64,000 nucleotides of DNA, taken from the NCBI GenBank assembly GCA_037389465.1, contig JAZARR010000128.1:124001-188000 (forward strand), given 5' to 3'. Source of the stretch: Baylisascaris procyonis (Eukaryota > Nematoda > Chromadorea > Rhabditida > Ascarididae). Below the pieces are notes generated by a model that saw only the letters and a program-made list of their open reading frames with translations, ran no database searches and had not been told where the DNA came from. This document shows, piece by piece, positions 33,948 to 47,773 of this stretch. Both the position numbers and the translations under genes were made by a program. The first letter of the stretch is position 1, and each line of letters starts with the position of its first letter.

Positions 33948-34211
33948 ATGATAATGTCAAGAAGGTTTAGGCCCTTCATGTTGTTTCTTCTGGTGTTCGT
34001 TCAACTCGGCGCTAGTCATCTCCCCGTCGACCTGAAGTGCTTTACAACGCTTGTAGCTGCTCAATCCTTGCTATTACGCGAATCGCTAGACGTGGATGCT
34101 GCTTATATGATTGTCATTACAAGCAATAGGCTGATTTGGAATAGATTCCCACAAATCTGTGACTCTCGTTTATCACATCAGAAGTCCTTAAAAGAAATCG
34201 CACGGAAATAG
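33948..34211 (+). CDS. Candidate small secreted protein or first exon
   Basis: An ATG-started frame of 87 codons ending TAG. Its N-terminus, MIMSRRFRPFMLFLLVFVQL followed by GAS, has a basic start, an 11-12 residue hydrophobic core and small residues suited to signal peptidase cleavage. The remainder (HLPVDLKCFTTLVAAQSLLL...) has two Cys and no domain I know. Codon use is mixed rather than AT-biased. It may be a real small secreted product, a first exon whose partners I cannot place, or chance. Confidence 0.3.
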   Translation: MIMSRRFRPFMLFLLVFVQLGASHLPVDLKCFTTLVAAQSLLLRESLDVDAAYMIVITSNRLIWNRFPQICDSRLSHQKSLKEIARK

Positions 34212-34310
34212 CGTTTATTTATTGATTACTTCACACTGCTACAAATTAAAAAAAAAACGCTAAAAATTTTGAATGATATTTGCATCATTAGGTACACTGG
34301 TCGTCAAGTT

Positions 34311-34703
34311 TTAGCATAAATTGGCTTTTAAATAAAGATAGGAGAATTTTATTGTACAATTAGGTGACAGGTAAATTTTACTGCACATTCTCTGTACAAC
34401 GCCTTTATAGTAAAGAGAATTTTTTTCAATAAATACTCTCACTATATTATCGGTAGCGCTTGCAATAAACGAGTTTACAAAAGTCTTAAAAACATCATAT
34501 TTGTGGGATTCCCATTTATATGCGACATAAAAATCGATATGAACTCCATAACTCAAACATAAATGAATAATTAACCGAATGAGGTTAGCAATATAAGTAA
34601 TCCTTTCGTTGTTCAATCCAAAGGCCATCCGATTTCGTTGGTATTCAGAAATGTGACAACGATTACACTTATAAAAATCGCAAGCTAAAGATTCGTTTTT
34701 CAT
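34311..34703 (-). CDS. 130-codon ORF of unknown status
   Basis: The longest ATG-to-stop frame of the gene desert (ATG at 34701-34703). It has balanced composition including a CNRCH motif, several Trp/Tyr/His and two hydrophobic stretches. No family recognised. One ORF of this size is about what chance would give in 64 kb at this base composition, so support is weak. Confidence 0.15.
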   Translation of the reverse strand: MKNESLACDFYKCNRCHISEYQRNRMAFGLNNERITYIANLIRLIIHLCLSYGVHIDFYVAYKWESHKYDVFKTFVNSFIASATDNIVRVFIEKNSLYYKGVVQRMCSKIYLSPNCTIKFSYLYLKANLC

Positions 34704-37700
34704 TCATTAGCACTTGTCACTTTCTTAGCTAAATCTGCACATAATTTTATAGTTGTTCTAAATGCATATAACTCTAGCAGTAGTGAGTGAAGCTTATCAA
34801 AAAAAAGAGAGAGCGGTGCTCGCACCTTCAGATGCTAACAACTTCTATGGAAAATAGCCAACTGAAGAGTTGAATTATAAAGGAACTTTATAAATTAGGT
34901 TGGGCCTAGACTGTAGTCACCGAATTGCATTGCTGTAACTTTTTCGAGTTTATATATTAAGACTATTCGACCATGTGACTGAACATGTCCCATGCAGCAT
35001 AGACATAACGTCGCTCTGATAGTGCGTTTTCTTGCGGAATTGTGCACGAATGCATAGAGGAAGATAACGCCAGTAAAAAGTTCACTTAGGGCACAGCCTG
35101 ATAACATGTTCCAAGAGTGTAGTCAGGATTTTTTTCACAAGATGACGGAGATTAATCGCTAGTGGTTCCAATTGCGGTTATCCCTTTCGACTATCTCATC
35201 TATGCTTTTGCAATGTGCCTCAAAGCTGTAAACTTGGATTGGTTAGGTTTTGATACCATTCTACAAAGAAATATACGACAAAGGATAGAGCGGAATATAT
35301 TATGAAACATTGCGGTTGATAATTGTTAATCGCTTTTAAAGGTGAGATTGGCGAATGTATTGAATAGTTGTTTAGTGCTTTTGTTATTGAAGTTGTTGAA
35401 TATAAAGTAGAAGTTGTCGAAATCGGAACGGTGCTAATGCATCACTATATAAATAAATAGTACGGCGATTTTCATATTGACCTGAATTCGACTATACGTG
35501 ATCGTTACGTTCATAAAGAGGGAAGAGGGGAATAGACCATTTGCATAAGGCGAACGCTGTGAGACTTGCATACGGCCAGTTTCATGTCTTTGTTGTCACA
35601 GCCGTCAACATCTCATCTAATCCTCTATGTGATCTTCTATGCGCCAGATAGCACTTTGTATTATCACGCCTTTACACCACAGTTTGTCTTTAATTAATCA
35701 CAGTGGGACTGGATAGGTGTGATCTTGAGCTTGCACTTCGCTAATGAATATGGGGCATCCTGGAGAGCTGTGAGATTAAGGGCGAGGTGAAGAAAACTGA
35801 GTTTTGAATTTTAAATCCCTTTTCGGTGATGCAATGTTTTATAATAATTTATTCTCAATGCTGCAAGAGAACATATTGTTGAAGAAACTTTCGTTTATTG
35901 ATATAGTTTGTAGTCTGTTTCTTTATTTTGTTTAACTTTTCTTCCATACTTTCCTTACATATCTGCCTTGCCTTATTCTTGCAATTCGAATATTCATCGT
36001 TTTTCAGAATCAGCTTTAATAGAGTAAATCGATAACAATACTATTGCATATAAAGGTATGAAGTTGCACCTTCCAGGTAAGACGATAGTATTGACGAGCA
36101 GTAATTTCGATATTGCTGTACCGAAGTTGCATTGCATAGTGAAGACGGGTTCGACTCAATGTGTCTTTGTGTTAACCAAATCAGAAACTGTACATCGTTT
36201 CAAATATAGTCAAAGTACCACTGCTATAATGTGAATGATAGTAAACTGTAAAGTAAACTTCTGGACTTGTTATCGACGAAGTGTACAGTATGATTTCATT
36301 TAGAGACCACATTAAAATAGTTATCGCATAAACGCATCATACCAGTCATACGCCATATACTAATATACTTATCACATATACTTATCACTACACTAGTTAG
36401 CGTTTCAGGTGTCCAATCCTCAATTAGTTTTAATAATTTCAAACTTGGTGCTTTTAGCAAACTGCCAATCTTGGATGAATTACCAAAGAAAAAATATCGA
36501 ATAAAAAAACTTTTTCAGCGTTTTTTCCAATTTTTTCTGTCGTTATTTTCCTTCTTCACATGGGAAACTTTTTCATACGCATATGTATAAATACATGTAA
36601 ATACATTAGCTATGAGCGAAACCACTCATTAATAAAGTGAATGAATTAATAGCCTTAAACGTATCACTTCCTCTTTTACGTCCGCCTGTTGTAAATGTTA
36701 AAAAAAGAATGGTCTCATATGCCAATCCTCCTTCTCGCTCCCTAGTTGTATCTACATTATCTTCACGTATGACCAACTTGACCTCTGAAACAATCTTCAT
36801 CTATTTTTCATTGCATTTGTCTGTCCAATAGAAAATCCTTCAAAATCGGACAAGTTCTTTGTTCTACATAGTGCAAATTTTTCTCTGCACATTCCATAAA
36901 TAGGTTTATTTTTGTAAAGCGCAATATGATGATGTCTTCTCTGTGTATATATATTCCTCTGCATCCATGCAATATTTTCAACTCACCAACTGCACAGAAA
37001 TAGCGATAAAATTTTTATTAGTATAAATCTGGCCAATGGATTCACCTCATATCCGGATTTTTACTTCGATTTAATCGTCTTCTTTATGAGTTATTATTGG
37101 CATTTTAAAATACGATAAAATTATAAGTTCATTGTGCTCAGTATACGATCGGAAACGATTGAGAACTAATCGAATTGCCAACCTCATCGTATAAATCTCG
37201 ACGGAAGGAATACTGCAACTATCGTGATAGCACAATCAATAACATCGTTCACATATTTGCAGCAACAAATTCCGTGATCAGGAGATAGCGATCACGACTT
37301 AAGTATATCTGAATTTAAAAATTACTAGTATGTCAGGAGAGAAAAATAGACACCGGTTCATTGTTTGGAAGGAAAGTCGGAAGAGTAAAACCAGAGATGC
37401 CCAGAGAATTATGCACGTTTCCTTTGGGTGGCTGGCACCGTTTTTGTTGTGACGCTATGCAAATGTGTCATTATAGGTGCCTGTTTTGTGGGCATTATTA
37501 CCACATGCCTTCGTAAATGAGAAGCAAACAAGCCACATGGGTCTCCAGCATAATTTCCTCCAAACCTCTGTGTGTTTAAATGAGCTCTGATTTAATGTGG
37601 GATTCGCACGGTTCGTCTTCTCTGAATTATTATTGTAGGATTGGGTTTAACGCATCTGCTTATGATGGATTCGTCAATCATTTGACGTGAAGTTTGTAGC

Positions 37701-40700
37701 AGGTGATGATGGCGCCACTCACCTGACGATTTTCATCGTTTGTATAATTTGATTGTTTAAGCTTTTCCACGTGGAATAGCAGGCAAAGCGCACTAAACGA
37801 ATCATCTTTTAGTGAAGTTCGGATGCATGAATAAAGCAGCATCCATGGGGATGTTATGCTTGTACGGAAACGTCGTTTTCCTCAAGAATGGCATATCGGT
37901 GAGAGGGAGGGGAGGGCATTGTCGAGTAGGGAGGCATATAACTGAACCCTTCAACAAATTCGAAAAAAGAGATATTATAAAGAACGCCTGTATTTGAGAA
38001 ATGGCTCATAAATTTCGTCACCATCGAAAATCCGTATCATCAAGCGATGTTTGTGTTAAAAGGTTCATAACAATAATGCGTTCAAATCGCCAGGCCATAC
38101 CCCGGATCGGTTAGTGTGGAAATTTTATGTTTATCGGAACATTTCAGTGAATTGAGGTGGATGTTTGTTGATTTTGTCACAAGGGACATTATAAGTTTTG
38201 ACGATATGATCGAAGGGAGGAACGCAACCGGTGATAACCTTGGAGACACTCATTTATCGATGAACATTTTCATAATCTTACCTGCACATCTTACATGCTG
38301 ATCTTCATTGCCAACTAAGAGTACATCCTTGTGCGTAGAAAAGCAACCGGTTTTCAAAGCGATCTCCCTCTTCTTACTAATTCAATCATCCCTCAGTTAT
38401 CCTCTCCCTTACACGTATCTCACGATTTTCTTATGTTTGAAGGGCTTGCTAGAGTGGCTAATTGACTCTACAATAAAGTACAGTCATCAGTAGCCGCAAA
38501 ATAGGTGAATGCGTGGTTGGCGTTTTCCTAAAAAAGTGAGGAGCAACTAATTTTGAGAGAAGAGCCTCGATGTAGTTTATGTGCTTAGCTGTCAATTACA
38601 GGTATTGCTGTGCACCTGTGTACAATTATTGTGCGAACATATAAGCTGTACAGCGTTAATAGTTTAGCTGTGATGTTGCCGATTGATCGATCCTTTGTTT
38701 ATTATCATTTCTATGGTCGTCGACGATCCAGTACGTAGATACGAGGATCCTAACTATGGAGCAGAATATAAGGATCTAAAGTACTAAGTGAAAGCAACAA
38801 GATGAAATAGGTTGTCTACATTGAGAATTCGTGAACTTTGAATTAGCAAACGGAGGAGCGTTAATAGTGAAATGCAAATATTGTACTACAATTTAATGGC
38901 AATATTTAAAAGTAGCTTAGCGGAAACACCTGCAAAGTATTCCATTGAGGTTGGAAAATCCTTTATGAAGACGTTTGAAATGCCAACATCAACATTCCAG
39001 AATGAGATTTCAAATCGGATTCAAAAAATACGGTTATTTGAAATATTTCAAAGACACCTCAACTTGAATTGATAACGATTAATTTCGTTGAGTCCAGTCA
39101 TCCAAAATTGATCAATAGTTATTGAAGTCATATTGTTAGATAATTCTAGAGACAAGTAATGAAATAAATATCTCAAAAGATGACTGTCATTAAAATCGTT
39201 TTGCAAAAGTGATGCGTCGCATATGGTCTTACATTCTAATTCTTACACACAAACGAATTGGAATTGATATAAGCGAAGGGTTTCTGAATGGAGTTAACGA
39301 GCATGAGTTCTTTAGAAAAGCATCACAATCGCATATGAGAGATGAATTTGCAACCACGACGTTGATATAAAAATTCAATGATCATTTTGGTGGTCCAATG
39401 TCGAATCACATCCTTGAAAAAGTGAAGCAACTGCGATCAAAACATAAACTTATGCGGATCATTTTTTTTCGGATTCTGCAGTTCATAAAAATTTCTCTCA
39501 GAGGGTAGAAAAGTGGGCGACAAATATGCTCTTGAAATAATAAAACATATTTGTGGTGCTGTCAGAAAAAAGGACTCCATTACTTAGAAGGAAAACCGAT
39601 CGGTAAATCAAGCTGACAATAAGCCAGCAGATAGATCAACGTTAATCCCGTTAGTTTTTGACAGAATATGTGACACAGTGGTCGTTTCATATGCTCCACA
39701 CTCGACCAGTCTAGCGTTTTTTAATTCGACAAAATAAAGTCCACTCTGAAACATTGACGTCTTGAGGGGATAGAATCGATAAGGGGAAATTCGCAAACGA
39801 AACTACGTGGATATCCATTAAAACATTCCAATTGGTTTGAAGAATAAACGAAACACCAACCGCGATCTATACAAGCTAGAGGAGAGTAATTTAAAGGTAA
39901 CAACTCCTGAGTAGGCTATATGGTAGATAGGGATATTTCTTGGCTTTAGTAGATCTAGTTTCCCCAGACGGACCATCTGTTTACTAAGAAGAAGCCGCAT
40001 GATGGAATAATAATTAGTAGTGTAGATTGTTTTACAAGCCAGTATTCATTAAATATATGCTCTAATATTAACAACCTATTGTATACCGTATAATACCGAT
40101 TAAAAACCCTCTATAGAAGTCCTCGGCCAATACCAATTTCTTCTTTGGCGTTGTCATTAGTGACTCTTTCTTTTGATTGCGGAGCTCTCATTGATAATTG
40201 CGTGATATGTATTTCGAGCACGGGTGATTTGATTATTCAGCACTTTGCGTTTATTCAACGATTGAACTGATTCGTTTGGTTTTCTTATACTCTCCTGAAA
40301 TGACCAAACCATCCGCCTATTCAGCCTTCTAAGGACATTTTAAGGTGTGCACTAAACCTTTGACATTTTAAGGTATGGACTAAACAGCAACTAGTGACGT
40401 CACCATACCAAAATTTTTTGTTACAATACTACGATGCCTGTGCCTCTCTTTTATAAATGATACTATACTTATGTCACTTTCTTAAAAGCTATTTCTACTA
40501 CATTTGTATTAGATCTGTGTTCCAAACCTGCTACCTAATAATACCAAGTATTTTGACCGGAAAGCACAATACCGATACTTGCATTGTACTTACTGCACAT
40601 AGGGTTTTTTATATGCAAAAAAAGGCGGCAGGGATTATTTTATTAATCGACGACTCTTCCACTCCCTTCAAGTACTTCAGAGATCTACGTTTCCTTTTTA

Positions 40701-43240
40701 TTTCAAGTGCTCAAGAAAAGGTGCATGATTAACGTCTCCTTAACGTGAAGGTAGTGTTGCTTGGCATAGCACACACAGTCCCAACAAGTAATGCTGGGCA
40801 ATGTAAATTCATACCAAATTTGCATAAAGACGTTGAGCTTCGTTGTGATGTGCCTCACTGCATCGACTTCTTTAAGGCATCACTGTTTTCAGACTGTCTG
40901 CTAGCGCCAATTGCAACGTGGGAACTATGCAGCTCACCCTTTTCGGAAGCCCACTACTTTATTCGTCTTTCTCAGACCACCTATTTTGTTCTAATTGAAG
41001 TCAAACATATCGTCATTTGAGGTGATGGATTTGCTTTTATCTTCACCACCTGAATTGATTACTGCCGTTATCGCTTCATATTTGTTTTAGCTTTCTGAAA
41101 GTTCAGCATCCCTATTCTTTTATAGGAACGTAGACCACGTTCGCATCTGAGTTAGTTACCATTTCTGCGTGTCGGCGATTCGTCGATGCGTCCACTATTC
41201 AAAATTTTCGAATAGACTTGTTTAATTATGTGCGCATCTTGATGCCCTAATAGTTTCTTCGAACGCAAGAATACATTGGTAAGATGTGCATCATCGAAAT
41301 GTGGCAATAAATGAATCCTTCATATATCTTCCGCTCCGAATGTCAACAGTGACCGATGTTTAATCGATGCTTCCAAGACTGCAATAATGTTCATCTCGAT
41401 CCTTTTCAGTGGCCCTTCTAAAAGAGAATAAAGGTCTTCTCAAGAACTTGCGAGAATGAATCAAGGATTCATATAGCTGAGTAGTGAATCAAGGATTCAA
41501 TATATATCCATGAAACTCATGAATGAAGAAATTTATAGATACATCCAGCGGCATCAGAGATTTTTGAGAACCGTTGTGGAGTGTTTCTTATCTGCACAAT
41601 CCTCAGCTCCCTTTCTCGGCTTTCCCTGCCAATTTCAAGCGTTGTTAGCCGTGCATGTCGCTTTTCTGAAGTTGAATACCTTCACCAGATTTGCATATTC
41701 AGATTTGGGCTGTGCTTCCAGGTGTTTGATAGTACTTGTCATGCTCATGCCATTCATGTCTCGGATACTTGTAACCCCTCTGAATTACTTCGCAGAACTC
41801 TCTTACCGGAATGCGACAGACTGCGATTTTTATTCTGTTGCGTAGTTTGAGGGTCAGTCAGTCTTTTCGAAGAGATCTGATGATAGCGATGGTTTAACGC
41901 TGAAAACAGTAAAATACACTCAGAAAATAAAAATAGGCGGCGTATCTGCCAACTCCGGCAATAGTTTCTCATAAAACCACACTCCGTCGAATACGGTCAC
42001 AACCCTTTGTTTTTCATATATCTGCAATTTAAAAAGCTCTGATTCTCTGGAGGTTTTTTATTAAAAAACTTCCGTTCAAAACTGAATTTGTTTGAATCAC
42101 AAAATGAAATGACTAAGCAAATATATTCTCATTCGATCAGAGCCACGCATTAATAGGAAATAAATGCAGTGTGGGAAAAACTTCTTTGCTTAATGTCTAA
42201 CGGGTTGAACTGAATAAACCACAAACAGCTCAAAAATTTTTACGAAATTTGCATATCTGGATTTTTCGTGTATTGAGCTACTTCGCGCGCAAAGAAGGAT
42301 GGAACATAAATTTGGAAAAGAAAAAAGGAAGCTAGTGCTTCAAAAGAGATATTTTCAAAACAAAGAAAAGGACGTAAAATAATCCCACATGGCTTTCGAT
42401 GTTTTTTCGACACTTTCGACACTAAATTTCGTTCACTGATTTTCACACAAATCCTTTGTTCATTTCGAACAGCAATCAACCAAGAGGCATTGGGACCTGA
42501 CGTTCAAATTTGAAGTCCCAAAAGCGTGAACAATGAAACTAGCCATGAACTCAAAAGAAACTAAAGTGAATTTAAAGTACAAGTACGATCGGGAGGTTGT
42601 ACGATGTAAATGAACTTTTTTTACTCAAAAATGGTGTAATACGTTATTGCACCATTCCTCCAAAATCAAACTGTGCCATACTTTTACTAACTTGCAGCTT
42701 CAGAAGCGGTACGAGAATGTAATGTATTTGCTTTAATTATAAGCACAATGCGAAAAGTGTAACACTTTTTGGTGCAGTAATATCACTGACAGTCGGTATC
42801 TGCATTTGAAATGACATTCAGGACAAGAGAGCAGAAATCACTTTTTAAAGAAAAGCGCATTTGTTTTCTCGATTAACGTCCTACCGGTCTATCGACTCGA
42901 AAAAACTTAGCAGCTTATCAAAGAAAATGTTGCAGCATAGGCAAAGTGCTGTACAGCTGCCACTCCCTAGTAGTGTATACACACATTCCACGTTCACAAA
43001 TATCGTTGATGCGTACACCGTTTCACTTATTCACGCGTCGGCTGTCTCGTTTAGTACGACAACGTGCGAGGTGAAAGTGCTATAATAATCGATTTTGTAG
43101 GATGTTTTCATGAAGTTCATATTCGTCCTAAGGAAGGGGGAGGGGGAACGATGCCTGTTAGGGTTAAGTTCGAGCGAAAGTATACTTTGGTGAAGCATTT
43201 TCAAACTTAAACAAAACTTAGACAAGTGCAGAAGTGCAGC
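34704..43240. other. Spacer, no gene established
   Basis: AT-rich. Contains a 28-bp tandem duplication (40334-40385), a GAATCAAGGATTCA direct repeat (41457-41500) and two overlapping open frames at 41510-41850. I found no tRNA, exon chain or transposase signature. Confidence 0.55.
40334..40385. repeat. 28-bp tandem duplication
   Basis: GACATTTTAAGGTnTGnACTAAAC occurs twice, starting at 40334 and 40362. Confidence 0.9.
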
Positions 43241-43247
43241 AAAGCAG

Positions 43248-43470
43248 CTGACCTGATATGCGCCTTTGCATGCCGCCCATGCCCATAAACAGATTCCTTA
43301 AGTTAACAACTCATGCACATGATTGGTTTTTGTACAACCTGTTCGGTGTTAATGCAAGTCGCCAATTGCAAAATGAGCCTTTTGAACACTGACATTAGAA
43401 GCGAATATTCGATGTATATTATAGCCACCAAATTTCACAACCTTTAGTGGCTTCTGAGTTGAAAGCACTC
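43248..43470 (+). repeat. Dispersed repeat family R1, copy C
   Basis: It matches 45402-45720 at both ends: cctgatatgcgccttttg-like at the start, and gatgtatattatagccaccaaatttc at the end against gatgatattacatccaccaaatttcc. About 90 bp of the middle is missing relative to that copy. Confidence 0.55.
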
Positions 43471-45401
43471 TAGATGGACAAACCTGCAAATATATACGAC
43501 ATTTCCAGAATACCTTATAACAATGCAAATTTACAAAATTGCACAAATAGAATGTGGCATAATTTTTAGGTAAAATTGAAAGATTAAACTCCTTAAAATA
43601 TAAATTACCTCTCACTGTAGTACTCTCTTCATACCCGGCGACGCACCATCTGCCCTTATTTACTCAATTATCTATCACTTTTGATGTTTTCTTCTATAAT
43701 TTGCTTTCTAGCTAGTATTTTCATGTCGTTATGAGAGATTTGGGTTTTCCTCTATGTGATTGGTATCGCTTATTTCGTGTTTGTTATGATTGTACTGTGA
43801 TTGCATGTGAGTCTCAATCTCTGTGATTGGTAAAAAAAGAGTGTAGCTTTTTGAATCGTTTCCGTTTGAGAGATACTGAAAATTTTCAGCATCCTCTGGA
43901 AATCTTAAAGTTGCGCCTTCAATAAGCATCGTATTGTGAGCATTGTTATTGCTTATTTAGGTGGACAGTTAACCACTTGAATTGAACTACAGTAATTCAT
44001 ATTATACCATTATGTCTTACTCACTTTTTCATCATTCTTCACTTCGACGACATATGTTTATTCTGTTTTGCAACGTTGAAATAGGAGGGTGAGCAGAGGA
44101 TCGGTATAATTTCCACCATAGGATGGATCATATTTTGCCGTTAATTGATTTATAATCCATCGTTTTTGAAAATGATTTGCTGGCATCTCAGAGCACCACA
44201 AAATTGCAAATTAAGTTGCTCTTACTAAGAGTGAGGTGAATGTCGCAAAAATAGTTTAGTTAGTTCGTAGAGCCTTTTAATCACCTTTTATCTTTAGGCA
44301 AGCGATTGACCAGATGAGACCAAATGCAAAGTGCACATCATGTCACAGCCTGTTTAACGCATCCACCCATCTGCCACATGATAAAGCTGTCAAACGGTTG
44401 GAGAGGCGTGTCAAAGCAGCTCACATGACATTCCATTTAACTCATGAGATCAGTCGTTTTCATAAACTGTTGACAAATAAGGTTACCCATAGGGGATTTG
44501 AGCAGAAGAGAACTCCGGCAAAAATCGCGGCTTTTTCGTTTGGGGAACCTCCCTTTGTTCCCAGCGAAAGAGGACTAGGAAGGGAATGGGAAAATTTTAC
44601 CCTGTGCGGTAAAACTGCTATATACTTGTAGCAAAACAGTAAGGCATTGCAGTTCTCACGACAGTTGATGTAACTCATCTTAGAAACCAATTCGATATGA
44701 CCACACACGATGTGTAAATGGGAACTTTTTATTAATCATGATATGCAATGGATATAACAATGGGACAACGAATGGACAAAGAGTAAATAGGGTTGTAATC
44801 TATAAAGTAATGGTTTTATATCAAAAACAATAGACCGATTGCCTGTGTTTCTTTTAAAGATTCAATGAGACCGATTCTTCCACAACGACAAGCATAGAAA
44901 TAAACTAATGATGGACTTTATGAGGGAAAGAATGAAATTTATGAGAGTAAAAAAATTTTGGAGCATTAATGAGATGATAATAAAGGCATCAAATTTGCGA
45001 AGAATTTACAAGTGAAGCAAGTATTACTCTCGACCCCATCTGGGACCTCTAAAAGATATATTGGCCACTTATGAAGAAAAAAGTGGAAACAGAAAACGAA
45101 GGAAACGACCCTTAATGTTATATGGGCACCAACTTCAATTAGTTTTTATTAGCATAAGTGAATGCTACGTTTATATCATTTCGCTCCTCATTTAATGAGC
45201 CGTCTATTAGCAATGCAGATCGTTACTTTTTAACAAAAATTGTCACTCACCTGATTCTAGAATTTTAATGCAATATTGTGGCAGAAAAAGCTTAACTTAG
45301 AAATATCTTCCATGAAAAAGTGAACTAACTTAAGTTAACTTTCTCCTAAAATTGCGTTGTATTGCAAAGAATAACAAGTAAAGAAGTTTGTCAGAAGAGC
45401 T

Positions 45402-45720
45402 GGCACGATATGCGCTTTTGACTGCTCAATTGGCCGACCAGTTTCAGAGGTTAGAAACGAAAAATGATATATGCAGAATGACTCCTTCATTTTGTCATTG
45501 ATCCGACTACCCATGCAAATTCTTGCACAAAAGTTTCGTTTTTCTAGACTAGGCTGGTGGAAAATGAAAAACCTGACTGATATAAACTATATTTAAACTT
45601 TCGTTTAGTGTCTTTGAATGTCCATAATTTTTTTCGAAGATCACCTTGTATGTGTAGATGATATTACATCCACCAAATTTCCTAACTCCAATTTAAGTGC
45701 TTCTGCAATCGAAACTATCA
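45402..45720 (+). repeat. Dispersed repeat family R1, copy B (longest)
   Basis: Reference copy for the family. The first ~150 bp match copies A and D (both inverted) and the last ~100 bp match copy C. No open frame or terminal inverted repeat is evident, so it is most likely a non-autonomous element remnant. Confidence 0.65.
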
Positions 45721-47460
45721 AACATCGATAAGATGCACCACAAATATGTAAACATGACGTTCCCGTATTGTGTCCGCGCAAAGTGGATTAGCAAAAGTGC
45801 GTTGTGAAATATTTGGAATTAGACGTTCAGATTTTTTATGGTACGATCGGCGTTAAAAGCGATCAGTGGGATCGCTGATGCAAATTTTTCATAAAAGGTT
45901 CGCTTTTTTACAGCCTAATAGGTATGCGATGCAATCCGACTAGTTGCAAAATCATATGAAGCTTTTAACACTTTTTATTGCTTGTCTTGGCTTATGAATT
46001 TGGTGGATCAAAGTGAAAGTAAATAAAGGACGCAAAAGAGATTGCAAATTATAGCGTGCGCCATACTAGAGAAATTTCGTTATTGTAGTTTCATTGCTTC
46101 TTAATTGGGATAGACGAGTAAACACACATACGTTCCAAAGGCAGATTTCCGCCTCAGGGCATATAAAAACCGTTAAATAGTAATTTTGGTTGGATTATTT
46201 AATTTCTTAACACGCTGTTGTGTGAAGGCAGTAATGTGTTAAGTGAATTTGTCAATAGACGTTGTTTGGTTAGGGCGTCTGTTAGGTCAAGATTCTTTGC
46301 TATTAATTGAGTAAGCGTGTACACGAACACACAGAAGTCGGGTAATTTGTTGGGGTGGCCATGTCTAGGAAACGGAAACCCAACTACAAATTCAAATGTT
46401 CCGCCGAAAAGAGGTCACTATGCTAAACCAAGTATGTTATGACGGCGGAAAAACGGGTCATATTTCTTTTCAGTTTAAAACTTGCTGTTATTCTGTTGCA
46501 TAGTGCCAACCTATATTGTTCTTTGGCTGGTTCATTTTATACACCTCTCTGAAATAGATATTGATGTATTTTCATGAAAACTGTATTGCAAAGGAGGCCA
46601 AGTTAGCTAGGACCTAATCCAAGAGTCTTTACTGTTCTACTCAGAATTGCCACTAGTGATGGTAACAGAGTGACAGAATTTGGGTCGGTTTTTGTCGTCC
46701 GAAATTTGATTTCAACTTTTTCCTTCTTCCAAACACAACCAGAACTCGGCCTCCACTGAATGCGTTTGGTGAGTTCCTAAACGGCGTTTTTCAAAAGCAT
46801 TCGGTTTCAGTCTATTTCTTAGCGAAAGGCGGTAATCGAAAGAACGGCCCATGTGCAAATTTCTTCCTTACAGTGGAATGCTCGCAGCAAAATTCATTGT
46901 GCTGCAACATTTCAAATTAACGGACGCTATCTGAAAATAATTGTTACATGGGTGCAATCCGAACTTGCAAAAGGCTGTATTTTTTCGTTTTTGAAATAGA
47001 CGCAATAATAGCTGTTTTTTATGGGCCATTAACGACGAAATTACCGTGGAAGGTCAGCCGTAAAAATTCATTCCGGTTGTCATCGAAATTCGGTTTTTAC
47101 CGGGCGCCTTCCGACAATCTACCAACATTTTCAAGGTGTTTTAGGTTTCAACAAGTTTTCTAATGCGAACCACAATACCTTCGGTCGGTCTCAACCGAAA
47201 GGAATTTAATCTGCTATCAGATCACAGTCAGCACATTAGCGGTTAACATTACGGAGTGGCACAGCACTTTAATTGTTTGAGCTTGAAATGAAGATTTGAA
47301 TTCGCTTGGCCTTTACTTGTGAAGTGCGATGTTTGGGAACTGAATTGGGCCTTATTAACGTCGTATTTTACGACGAATCCGAAGCCTTAGCTTTAGATTG
47401 GTTGTCCTTTAATGTAGCTCCGAATATACCCCCGCAGATCCTACCTATTTCTTAATGATC

Positions 47461-47773
47461 ATGGCGCAGTTGGCATCTCACATGGCGCGCTCATATTTCA
47501 CTGTTCGAGATCGAACTAATTCAGGTTTTTCGATTAAGACCCACCATTAAAAATGTTGGACCGCTTCGTAATGTTCTGCATTAGAGGCCTGTGATCGCTC
47601 AATAAATACTGCTCCATCGAGTGGCATCAAACGTGTTTGAAAGTGCGGGAAGTAATCTTCGAACAACAGGTGAAGCAAGCGTAATGCTCATTCACTGCGG
47701 AAGTAGCCATCGTATCCTGAATGGATTTGAAACATGGAAGCTCCTCACTGAGCTTATCGCACATCGTCGTAGG
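47461..47773 (+). CDS. Candidate two-exon fragment of an unknown gene
   Basis: ATG at 47461 opens MAQLASHMARSYFTVRDRTN and stops at donor gtttttcg (47525), one base into a codon. An acceptor at gaacaacag (47669) continues in phase with EASVMLIHCGSSHRILNGFE and WKLLTELIAHRRR up to a GT at 47774. The matching phases and coding-like composition are suggestive. The first intron would be 145 nt. I cannot place an end or name the family. Confidence 0.2.

Noticed and set aside
46371..46436. Short basic ORF beginning MSRKRKPNYKF
   Set aside because: Only 21 codons, no partner exon and no recognisable family.
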